Shown here piece by piece: positions 8,501 to 13,747 of a stretch of 13,747 nt of DNA. Within the stretch, counting starts at the first letter, position 1; every line of letters starts with the position of its first letter. The translations under genes were made by a program, and so were the position numbers. The notes under the pieces were generated by a model. The model saw only the letters and a program-made list of their open reading frames with translations, ran no database searches and was not told where the DNA came from. The stretch comes from JAHEDH01 sp965364515 (lineage in GTDB: Bacteria; Actinomycetota; Acidimicrobiia; Spongiisociales; ZC4RG35), in the NCBI GenBank assembly GCA_965364515.1, contig CBDTXZ010000074.1:1-13747 (forward strand). Direction: 5' to 3'.

Positions 8501-8995
8501 GGATCGGCCGAACTCGTCGAAACCGCCGCTCGAAGCCTGCACAAGCTCATGGCCTACAAGGACGAATACGAGGTGGCTCGGCTGATGACGATGCCGGAGG
8601 CGCGGGCGGCTGCCGAGGCGGTTGGCGGGCCTGAGGCGAAGGTGCGGTTCATGCTCCACCCACCGATACTGAAGGCGATCGGGCTCGACGAGAAACTCGC
8701 CATAGGGGAGTCGATGTTGCCGGTGTTCGAAGCGCTCAAGAGAGGCAAGCGTCTGCGTGGAACCCGGCTGGATCCCTTCGGAGCAACCGAGATGCGACGC
8801 CTCGAGCGAGAGCTGATCGGCGAGTTCGAAGACGCGCTCACCGTGGTCGCCGAGGGGCTGTCGAAGGCGAACCTCGCCGAGGCCATCCGGATCGCTGGCC
8901 TGCCCGACATGGTCCGGGGCTACGAAGAGCTCAAGTTGCGTCGCGCCGCCGAGTACCGAGCACAGCTGACAACCGCGCTCGCAGCCTTCCGCTGA
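5567..8995 (+). CDS. Indolepyruvate ferredoxin oxidoreductase, fused alpha/beta type
   Basis: The family oxidatively decarboxylates aryl-pyruvates (indolepyruvate, phenylpyruvate) to aryl-acetyl-CoA, passing electrons to ferredoxin. The 1142-aa length matches the single-chain form in which IorA-like and IorB-like parts are fused. In order: N-terminal 2-oxoacid oxidoreductase domain with GYPGSPLGGFD near residue 50; thiamine-diphosphate domain beginning at FFCSGCPHNWG near 420, with GDGTYFHSG near 490; a ferredoxin-like cluster domain with cysteines 628, 631, 634, 640, 661, 667 and 672, all in family positions; the IorB-like domain starting at RLAGIGGTGVVTASQ near 706 to about 880; and a C-terminal domain typical of the fused form, containing YKDEYEVARL. 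The start is GTG 5567, supported by AGAGGAG; ATG 5537 would add 10 residues, while ATG 5627 would cut the conserved DRYESDQGRVF segment. It diverges from hutH. The exact substrate is not shown, and imidazolepyruvate is a possibility. Confidence 0.93.
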   Translation: MDTTEYRLEDRYESDQGRVFMTSIQALARIAPEQLRRDRSAGLSTAALVSGYPGSPLGGFDLEMGRMLQFHPDLPIVHRPAVNEELGATAVMGSQLASSRPDARYDGVVGIWYGKAPGLDRATDAVRHGVFAGTSPQGGAVALVGDDPAAKSSTMPSSSDAALVDLHMPILYPGTTRECLELGLHAVSLSRSSGLWSAMKIVTPVADGSETVDLPVLDRDPVLTMVERSAPSSVFLGSARMVAAEKEFRTVRSAAALRYGIENRLNRISVEGPNDWIGIAATGYTYYELREALRRLGFAGDEQLRDAGIRLLHLRMPVPFDPDLIRRFASGMTEVLVVEEKNPTLEWLFKDALYDLADRPRVFGKTHADGSELMPSHGLLDADRILPGLRAHLAARLDDRMAPLPEPVRTSIPLTVNRTPFFCSGCPHNWGTKVPDGALVGAGTGCHGMSLLMPEELVGETFGITSMGNEGAHWIGMEPFVETGHVFQNFGDGTYFHSGQLAIQAAIGAGVSITFKILYNSTVAMTGGQDSSFSVGVPELAGILLAQGVRKVVVTVPEPKDYDRSDLPDGVEVWDRERILEVQERLAEIQGVTVLINDQECAAELRRSRRRGLVPTPTKRIVINHRICEGCGDCGDVSNCLSVQPFETDLGRKTRIDQASCNFDYSCVKGDCPAFMEVEGVSPSTGSWRTPPDRGDAPGFTVEGTYPVRLAGIGGTGVVTASQILATAAMFDGWRVEGLDQTGLSQKAGPVVSDVILIGPEAASSNLIGAGEAEALIAFDQLVGAADPVMAVCDPERTDTLVSTSVVPTGAMISRPATEFPSEQAIERLRVASRSVAALDAHEVTSAVVGEAATTNVFVLGAAVQLGLVPVSPGAMERAIELNGVAVEENLAAFGWGRAWGVDPATVEARVSARNGALVVPPLSRRMRRQVDLIPVALHVSETISELASDLVEYQDEAYALRFLDRVGILASAGIELDGSAELVETAARSLHKLMAYKDEYEVARLMTMPEARAAAEAVGGPEAKVRFMLHPPILKAIGLDEKLAIGESMLPVFEALKRGKRLRGTRLDPFGATEMRRLERELIGEFEDALTVVAEGLSKANLAEAIRIAGLPDMVRGYEELKLRRAAEYRAQLTTALAAFR

Positions 8996-9003
8996 GCTGA
9001 ACT

Positions 9004-9054
9004 CGTTCTTGTGACGTTTACCACGCTATTTCCTCGGTTTGCGTCACAAGAACG
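9004..9054. terminator. Perfect 13-bp inverted repeat between convergent genes
   Basis: CGTTCTTGTGACG (9004-9016) and its exact reverse complement (9042-9054) flank a 25-base spacer, in which ACC and GGT could extend the pairing after three mismatches. It occupies nearly all of the 60-base gap between two convergent genes, the usual place for a bidirectional terminator. There is no T-tract on either side and the loop is long, so a protein-binding site or an extragenic repeat is also possible. Confidence 0.5.
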
Positions 9055-9055
9055 G

Positions 9056-9853
9056 TCAGGCGGCGAAGCCGAAACCGGGTTCGATGTCGAAGAGGAAGCG
9101 GTCGGCGACGTGGTTGAGCACTCGACGCGCCGCCCTGAACCGATAAGAGACGTCGGCGATCATCGGCGCCGGACGCGAGGCCGAGACCGCCCGATACCAC
9201 TCGGATCCGAGCGTCTCGTAGGCGTCGATTCCGCCGAGGCCGAGCGAGTCGCACAGCCCGAGGATCGACTCGGAGTCCAGGTCGACCGTTTTGCCGAGGC
9301 GTTCGGCGTCGACGGGGGAGATCCAGGCTGCCCCGGTGGCATCAGGGAACACCCCGGACAGGAACAGCGCCAGATCGCCGAGTCGCTCGAAGAGCACGAC
9401 GCGGTCTGACTCGGGCACGGCATCGAGCCAGCGAGCGATCGAGATCAGGTCGAAGCGGTCATCCACGGGGACGGGGAGCGGAGCCGGACCGGCGAACGCG
9501 GTCAGGAGTCTCGCCAGGAAAGACACGCGTGCCGGGTCCGTGAGATACTCGTGCACCCCGGTGATGTCGAACACCGGGAGGCGAACCTTCGTCCCGGCCC
9601 ACTCGTTGACGAACGACGCCGATCTCAGTTCGGCGGCCGAGCGATGCACGAGCACCGAGAAGAGGAGATAGGGGGAGACGAGCTCCGCCGGATGCGCCTG
9701 GCGATCCATCACGACGTCGAACACCTCATCGGAGGCCAGCAGGTCGGCGGCCGTCCATGGGCGGAGCTGCAGCTGCTGCTTCAGTGCCTCCACGGTGGTC
9801 GAGAGCGCGGCGGCGAGTGTCGCGAGGTCACGATCAGTGAAACGATCGAGCAT
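9056..9853 (-). CDS. Conserved-looking hypothetical protein, 265 aa
   Basis: I do not recognise this family. The protein is soluble-looking, without signal peptide or membrane segment. It starts MLDRFTDRDLATLAAALSTTVEALKQQLQL, a helical N-terminal region, followed by WTAADLLASDEVFDVVMD (33-50). A middle part contains LVSPYLLFSVLVHRSAAELRS (58-78), then PVFDITGVHEYLTDP (93-107) and DDRFDLISIARWLDAV (131-146). A more basic helical end contains YRFRAARRVLNHVADRFLF (237-255). There is only one cysteine (201) and no metal or nucleotide motif that I can identify. The gene call is firm: ATG 9853 is preceded by AAAGGAG at 7-nt spacing, and third-position GC bias fits the neighbours. It is convergent with the oxidoreductase gene and follows the baeRF-type gene by 188 bases, so co-transcription is uncertain. 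Confidence 0.8.
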   Translation of the reverse strand: MLDRFTDRDLATLAAALSTTVEALKQQLQLRPWTAADLLASDEVFDVVMDRQAHPAELVSPYLLFSVLVHRSAAELRSASFVNEWAGTKVRLPVFDITGVHEYLTDPARVSFLARLLTAFAGPAPLPVPVDDRFDLISIARWLDAVPESDRVVLFERLGDLALFLSGVFPDATGAAWISPVDAERLGKTVDLDSESILGLCDSLGLGGIDAYETLGSEWYRAVSASRPAPMIADVSYRFRAARRVLNHVADRFLFDIEPGFGFAA

Positions 9854-10041
9854 CTGCGGTCTCCTTTCGTGTCTACCTCATCGGCCGCCCGGCTTGGGTG
9901 GTCAAGGGTTTCGTTCGACGTCAGATGGTCGCCGTGTCTGGTCCACCATCGGCGTCGAAGGCTCGATCGTACGCCCGAATGAGCCCGATCGGCGTGACCG
10001 CAGCACCGAGTGCGGCTTCGGTTCCCCTCGTGGGAGCCCGT

Positions 10042-11157
10042 TCAGTATCTGAGCAGGGAGCCGATCTCGTCCTCGATGGCCCGTACCTTGACGATGTCCC
10101 CGCCGTGCTGAAGTGTCGCCCGGATCGCGTCGTCCACGAGGTTGCGATGATCGTGACCACGCTCGTCGTAGATGACGACTTCGACCTCGTCTGGATCGAA
10201 CGTGCCCCAGATCGGGCTCGTGTCCCCGACGAGCAGCGTCTCGACTCGTCCGTGGTGGGCGGCGATGACCGTGTCGATGATCCCCTTCGTCGCCGTCTTC
10301 CGGCCGAGCGACTCGTTCCACCGCTGCTCGAGACCGCTCATCTTCTCGGAGCGGGACTTCTCGATCACGTCCGCGGCCCGCGCCTGCAATTCGGTCAGGT
10401 CGAGATTGTCGGGGTTGCCTGCCACGACATGATCGGAGACTCGGTGGTGGGCGTCGTGCTGGTACGCAGCGGCGAGCTCGCTCACCGCCGCGACGATCAC
10501 CTGGCCCTCGCCGACCACTGCCTTCACGCCATCCGACAGCTCGCGCAGGAACCGTCGCAGGTCGGCGCGTTCGGTTCCTCCGGTGTCACCGTGACCGTGG
10601 AACTCGCCGCCAGTCATCTTGGGTCGGTCCTGGAGCTGAGATTCCCGGTCGATGAACCAGTTCGCCTCCTCCATCGAGCGCGGGGTGCCCTCGGGGAGAT
10701 CGAGCTCGGTCCCGCCTTCTTCGCCGAGCTGGAACAGTCGGGCGTTGTGACGACTGAGCGCCAGAAGGTAGACGCTGTGCTGTCCGGTCGCCTCGACGAG
10801 CGGCGTGATGAGGAATCGGTCGCTCACCCTGACCCGCTCGCCGACCGGGACTCGGAGGCGCACCTCTTCGTACAGCCCTTCGGCGATGAAGATCGCCAAT
10901 CCCGATCCCTGGTGACGCCAGAAGTCGCGATCGTCGATCCGCGCTCTCGCCCGTGACAGCAGTGATGCGCGCGTCGCGTCGTCGACTCCGGCTGCCTGCA
11001 GCTCCGACTCGGCCGTTGAAAGAGCGTTCTTCAAACGGATCGGATCCTGTTCGATCTCACGACCCTTGACATGTGTCGGAATGTAGATCGTGACACTGGG
11101 GTGGCTCTCGTGGGATGCGAGTTCCTTCAGCAGGTCGGTCTCGAGCGTCGTGAGCAC
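10042..11157 (-). CDS. baeRF-family (bacterial eRF1-like) protein
   Basis: The 371-aa protein resembles the bacterial archaeo-eukaryotic release factor (baeRF) families, relatives of eRF1/Pelota that are predicted to act on ribosomes, probably in stress or stalling. Their biochemical role is largely inferred. Visible hallmarks: PSVTIYIPTHVKGREIEQDPIRLKN at 20-44 (N-terminal domain), WRHQGSGLAIFIAEG at 80-94, and HSVYLLALSRHNARLF at 127-142, the start of the central RNase-H-like eRF1 domain-2 unit. The C-terminal L7Ae-like part includes GRVETLLVGDTSPIWGTFD (303-321) and NLVDDAIRATLQHGGDIVKV (339-358). The order and length suit the baeRF family 3 type. No GGQ peptide-release motif is present; the region that could carry one reads GGEFHGHGDTGG (183-194), a Gly/His-rich loop. 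The start is GTG 11157, preceded by AAAGGA. It lies downstream of the decarboxylase gene with an 84-base gap. Confidence 0.8.
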   Translation of the reverse strand: MLTTLETDLLKELASHESHPSVTIYIPTHVKGREIEQDPIRLKNALSTAESELQAAGVDDATRASLLSRARARIDDRDFWRHQGSGLAIFIAEGLYEEVRLRVPVGERVRVSDRFLITPLVEATGQHSVYLLALSRHNARLFQLGEEGGTELDLPEGTPRSMEEANWFIDRESQLQDRPKMTGGEFHGHGDTGGTERADLRRFLRELSDGVKAVVGEGQVIVAAVSELAAAYQHDAHHRVSDHVVAGNPDNLDLTELQARAADVIEKSRSEKMSGLEQRWNESLGRKTATKGIIDTVIAAHHGRVETLLVGDTSPIWGTFDPDEVEVVIYDERGHDHRNLVDDAIRATLQHGGDIVKVRAIEDEIGSLLRY

Positions 11158-11241
11158 GAAGGTCCTTTCTTGGTCGTTCTCTCTATTTCTACCCGTTGCG
11201 CACCCGCTGCAAGCCAGCGAAGTGCATTTGTTTTCGTGACG

Positions 11242-12684
11242 TCAGTCCTCGACATCGGTCACGAAGACGGCCGATCGTATCGCAGCATCGTTCATCAACC
11301 GCCACATCCGCTCGATGTGGGTTCGTTCGGTCGACTCGACGCCGACCGAAACCCGGGCGATCCAGCGGTCGTCGAGCTGGGATGCTGTGAGATACGCCGC
11401 GCCGGAGGCGTTGATGTCTGCCACCCACCGCCGGGTGTGGGCGTCGAGGCTCGAGCCATCGACCCCACCGGGGCGGTGTCTCACGCAGACCGTCTGCAGC
11501 GAGACAGGAGCGACCAATTCCCAGTCGTCGGCCTCCACGACACGATCGGCCAGCCATCGAGCGTTCTCGATGTCTCGACGCAGGCGTTCCCGGATCATGC
11601 CGGGTCCGTCTACTCGGAGGTGGAACAGCAGCTTGAGCGCTCGGAACCGGCGGCCGAGCGGGATCCCCCAGTCGCGGTATTGCGTGACGGATTCATCCGC
11701 CGCCGACTTGAGGTAGGTGGGGTTCGTCGACATCACCCGGGTGAGGAGGTCGATGTCCCGCATGTAGAACAGCGAGGTGTCGAGGATGGTGCCCATCCAC
11801 TTGTGGGGGTTCCACGAGATCGAGTCGGCTCGCTCGACGCCTCTCCACAGATGCCTCATCTCTGGAAGCAGCATCGCTGATCCCGCCAGGGCCGCGTCGA
11901 CATGCACGAAGGCTCCATGCGTGCGGGCGATGTCCACCACAGCATCGACGGGGTCGATGGCCGTCGTACCCGTCGTGCCGACGGTGGCAACCACGGCGGC
12001 GGGGACGGTGCCGTCTGCAACGTCTCGTTCGATCGACTCTGCGAGTGCATCCGGTCGCATCGCCAGTCTCTCGTCACATGCGACCGTGCGGATGTTGTCC
12101 CGGCCGTAGCCGGCGAGCAGTGCAGCCTTGGTGACCGACGAGTGTGCGTGAGGGCTCGTATAGACGGTGAGCGGGGCTTCGACCGACTGCAACCCACCCC
12201 GATTCTGTGACATGGACGAGGCGCGCTCCCTGGCCACGAGCAGCGCAACGAGACAGGCCGTCGAAGCCGTATCGTGGATGGTCCCTCGCCACGCATCACT
12301 CAACCCGACGAGCTGACGCATCCAATCGCACACGACCTCCTCGACCTCGGTGAGAGCCGGGCTGCTCTCCCAGGAGATGCCGAGCGATCCGATTCCAGAC
12401 GACGCGATGTCGCCGAGCACAGAGGCGAGTCCTGCGTTGGACGGGAACCAGCCGAAGTGCATCGGGTGCTGCACCTGGGTCACCCCCGGGACGATGTCGG
12501 CGTCGAGGATCCCGATGAGATCGGACATCGTGTCTCCGCCGGGTGGGGGAGCCGTGTCGAATCGAGAGCGGATCTCCCCCGGCTCCACTTGTGCGAGAAC
12601 GGGCCGGGACTCCAGGCTTTCGCGCAGAGCTGCAATCCAGTCGATCAGTTCGTGTCCGGCGCTCCGGAACTCTTCTGGAGTCAT
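11242..12684 (-). CDS. PLP-dependent group II decarboxylase, aromatic-L-amino-acid type
   Basis: This 480-aa cytosolic enzyme belongs to the pyridoxal-phosphate group II decarboxylases, which turn amino acids into amines and CO2. Lys295 in WNPHKWMG is the PLP lysine. His181 in SPHAHSSVTKA stacks on the cofactor, and Asp263 in HVDAALAGSA pairs with its pyridine nitrogen. HPMHFGWFPSN (73-83) and SWESSPALTEVE (104-115) are the usual N-terminal motifs. Tyr324 in NPTYLK matches the catalytic loop Tyr332 of animal DOPA decarboxylase, suggesting decarboxylation rather than aldehyde synthesis. Gly344 in IPLGRRFR matches Gly354 of DOPA decarboxylase, where histidine decarboxylase has Ser, so despite nearby hut genes an aromatic substrate is favoured. 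The family DCS after the lysine is DTS here. ATG 12684 is chosen over a TTG at 12720 because it starts the homologous region; it has no Shine-Dalgarno sequence and may be leaderless. The true substrate cannot be read from sequence. Confidence 0.9.
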   Translation of the reverse strand: MTPEEFRSAGHELIDWIAALRESLESRPVLAQVEPGEIRSRFDTAPPPGGDTMSDLIGILDADIVPGVTQVQHPMHFGWFPSNAGLASVLGDIASSGIGSLGISWESSPALTEVEEVVCDWMRQLVGLSDAWRGTIHDTASTACLVALLVARERASSMSQNRGGLQSVEAPLTVYTSPHAHSSVTKAALLAGYGRDNIRTVACDERLAMRPDALAESIERDVADGTVPAAVVATVGTTGTTAIDPVDAVVDIARTHGAFVHVDAALAGSAMLLPEMRHLWRGVERADSISWNPHKWMGTILDTSLFYMRDIDLLTRVMSTNPTYLKSAADESVTQYRDWGIPLGRRFRALKLLFHLRVDGPGMIRERLRRDIENARWLADRVVEADDWELVAPVSLQTVCVRHRPGGVDGSSLDAHTRRWVADINASGAAYLTASQLDDRWIARVSVGVESTERTHIERMWRLMNDAAIRSAVFVTDVED

Positions 12685-12690
12685 CGGTTC

Positions 12691-12720
12691 ATTGTGGTGT
12701 GAGCATCGACCAGGCGACAA
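12691..12720 (-). promoter_or_regulatory. Possible leaderless promoter of the decarboxylase gene
   Basis: On the minus strand a TTGTCG (-35-like, 12720-12715) is followed after 18 bases by CACAAT (-10-like, 12696-12691), and the decarboxylase ATG lies 6 nt further on. Transcription would begin at the start codon, fitting the absence of a ribosome binding site. The -10 lacks the consensus first T, so this is a moderate-to-weak call. Confidence 0.35.
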
Positions 12721-12745
12721 ACGGCCCTGCTGTCGTCTCGATGTC

Positions 12746-13552
12746 TCAGCAGCCCTCCTGATGCGGGAGCAGTGGCCGACCGAAGACGCGGTAGTCGGTC
12801 CCTTCGAGTTCCCACGTCGTCATCGAGTCCGCTCCCTCGAGCATGTCTGAGACGGCACTTGCATCCGCGCCCTCGACCGTGAGACACGAGAAGCCCGCCG
12901 TCTGGTCGACCGCATCGGTGGGATCGAACGAGAAAGGCCACGGTCCGGCCCGGTTCACCTGAACGGGGTCGAGCCCCTCGGCGGCCTGCGCGAACACGAC
13001 GAGTCGCTCCGCCTCGTACGGGTTGCGTTCTCCGGTGTTGGTCGCCTCTTCGAGTCTCTGAATCATGGACTCGACGATGGCAGTCCGTGCGTCTCCGGAT
13101 CCGCCGAAACCGAGTGCATAGATCGAGATCTGGTGCTCGCCGCCGCCATCGAAATAGCGCAGCACCGTCGTCGAGGCATCTGCGACGTTTGGTGCATCGG
13201 TGAGGTCGACGGCATCCAACTCTGCCAGACCGAGATCGTCCACGAATGCCAGCAGGTCCGAGATCGTCTCGTCGTCGAGTGCTTCTTCCACGAGTGGTAT
13301 CAGAGCCGGGCCCGGAAAGGTGAACTGCTCACCAGACGGCATGACGACGGTGCCGTCGCTGAACACTGTGAATCGCGGGACTCGAGTCAGGTTGAACTCG
13401 ACGGGCACGAACCCGCCCTCGTCTGAGATCTCGAGGATCACCCCACCATCGGTACCGGACGGCACCGTTCGGTTTGAATCCTCACCGATGTCGTCGCCTC
13501 CGCAGGCGATGAGAAGGAGAGCGGTCGTCACGAATACCAGAAGCATCCTCAT
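12746..13552 (-). CDS. Secreted lipoprotein of unknown function
   Basis: The 268-aa product begins MRMLLVFVTTALLLIACGG: a short basic start, a hydrophobic stretch and a lipobox LIAC with the lipidated cysteine at residue 17. It should be exported by Sec and anchored to the outer face of the membrane. An acidic linker (residues 18-40) follows. The body has features of a small beta-rich extracellular domain: FTVFSDGTVVMPSG (61-74), LLAFVDDLGLAELD (100-113) and TTVLRYFDGGGEHQISIYALG (128-148). Two late cysteines, 223 and the terminal 268, could form a disulfide outside the cell. I know no function. The start is ATG 13552, with GGAA a few bases upstream; a second ATG at 13546 lacks a ribosome site. 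It lies 61 bases upstream of the decarboxylase gene in the same direction, but that gene seems to have its own promoter. Confidence 0.85.
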   Translation of the reverse strand: MRMLLVFVTTALLLIACGGDDIGEDSNRTVPSGTDGGVILEISDEGGFVPVEFNLTRVPRFTVFSDGTVVMPSGEQFTFPGPALIPLVEEALDDETISDLLAFVDDLGLAELDAVDLTDAPNVADASTTVLRYFDGGGEHQISIYALGFGGSGDARTAIVESMIQRLEEATNTGERNPYEAERLVVFAQAAEGLDPVQVNRAGPWPFSFDPTDAVDQTAGFSCLTVEGADASAVSDMLEGADSMTTWELEGTDYRVFGRPLLPHQEGC

Positions 13553-13588
13553 GCCGTTCCGACGAACTTCCGGCGCTCAGGGTTCCCA

Positions 13589-13747
13589 ATGACACTGAGG
13601 GGGACGATCCCCCTCGAACCCCCTGATGGCAGCCCGGTTGTTGCGACCCTCGGCCCGTGGCCAGCATCGCGGGTGTGATGGACCCTGTCCTGATGACACT
13701 GAGGGGGACGATCCCCCTCGAACCCCCTGATGGCAGCCCGGTTGTTG
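13589..13747. repeat. Tandem direct repeat, 104-bp period, with internal hairpins
   Basis: Bases 13589-13643 recur exactly at 13693-13747, so at least 55 bases are identical with a period of 104. The second copy runs into the window edge, so the array probably continues. Each copy has a strong hairpin: an 8-bp stem GAGGGGGA / TCCCCCTC around CGA, at 13597-13615 and 13701-13719. The unit sits upstream of the lipoprotein gene and has no convincing coding frame. The 49 bases between the identical blocks (13644-13692) belong to the first unit; whether they repeat cannot be seen. Bases 13553-13588 hold the lipoprotein leader and nothing else I recognise. Confidence 0.85.

Noticed and set aside
9998..10015. 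CCGCA...TGCGG hairpin downstream of the baeRF-type gene
   Set aside because: It has only a 5-bp stem and no T-tract; such pairs are frequent by chance at this GC content. The rest of the 188-base gap (9854-10041) shows only the ribosome site of the next gene.
11242..12684. Histidine decarboxylase, suggested by the hut neighbourhood
   Set aside because: The residue that separates histidine from aromatic decarboxylases is Gly (as in DOPA decarboxylase), not Ser, and the gene is about 6 kb from hutH with other genes between.
13482..13667. Small minus-strand frame (61 codons) across the lipoprotein start and the repeat
   Set aside because: It overlaps the lipoprotein gene out of frame, is Ser/Arg/Gly-rich and runs through the non-coding repeat.
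13589..13747. CRISPR array
   Set aside because: The repeated block is at least 55 bases with only one 49-base interval visible, no cas genes are present, and the hairpin type does not match CRISPR repeats.

Overview
The window is high-GC, densely packed bacterial DNA. Codon use strongly favours G/C at third positions, and the histidine ammonia-lyase has an actinobacterial style (for example 'LINGTD' rather than 'LINGTQ'). Together with the gene set this suggests an actinobacterium; a class such as Acidimicrobiia is a guess, not something the sequence proves.

Left half (1-5476, all minus strand): a histidine-utilisation (hut) operon, transcribed right to left in the order hutH (histidine -> urocanate + NH3), hutU (urocanate -> imidazolonepropionate), a peptide-deformylase-like gene, hutF (N-formimidoyl-glutamate -> N-formyl-glutamate + NH3) and hutI (imidazolonepropionate -> N-formimidoyl-glutamate, cut by the left edge). 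The last four genes are joined by 1-base or 4-base start/stop overlaps. HutF defines the five-step route, whose last step (N-formyl-glutamate -> glutamate + formate) is normally done by HutG. No HutG is visible here. A deformylase homologue sits between hutU and hutF instead, and a peptide-deformylase-fold enzyme acting as the N-formylglutamate deformylase is the most interesting hypothesis in the window.

Centre (5567-8995, plus strand): a full-length fused indolepyruvate ferredoxin oxidoreductase, divergent from hutH across a 90-base gap. It suggests aromatic or imidazole 2-oxoacid oxidation next to histidine catabolism. A perfect 13-bp inverted repeat fills the convergent gap after it.

Right half (9056-13552, all minus strand): an unrecognised 265-aa protein, a baeRF-type (eRF1-like) predicted ribosome-associated protein, a PLP group II aromatic amino acid decarboxylase with a possible leaderless promoter, and a secreted lipoprotein of unknown function. 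The right edge holds one full 104-bp unit and the start of a second unit of a tandem repeat, each with a strong GC hairpin, which probably continues outside the window.

There is no gene-free stretch over 300 bases. No tRNA, rRNA, CRISPR array, transposase or phage gene was seen.
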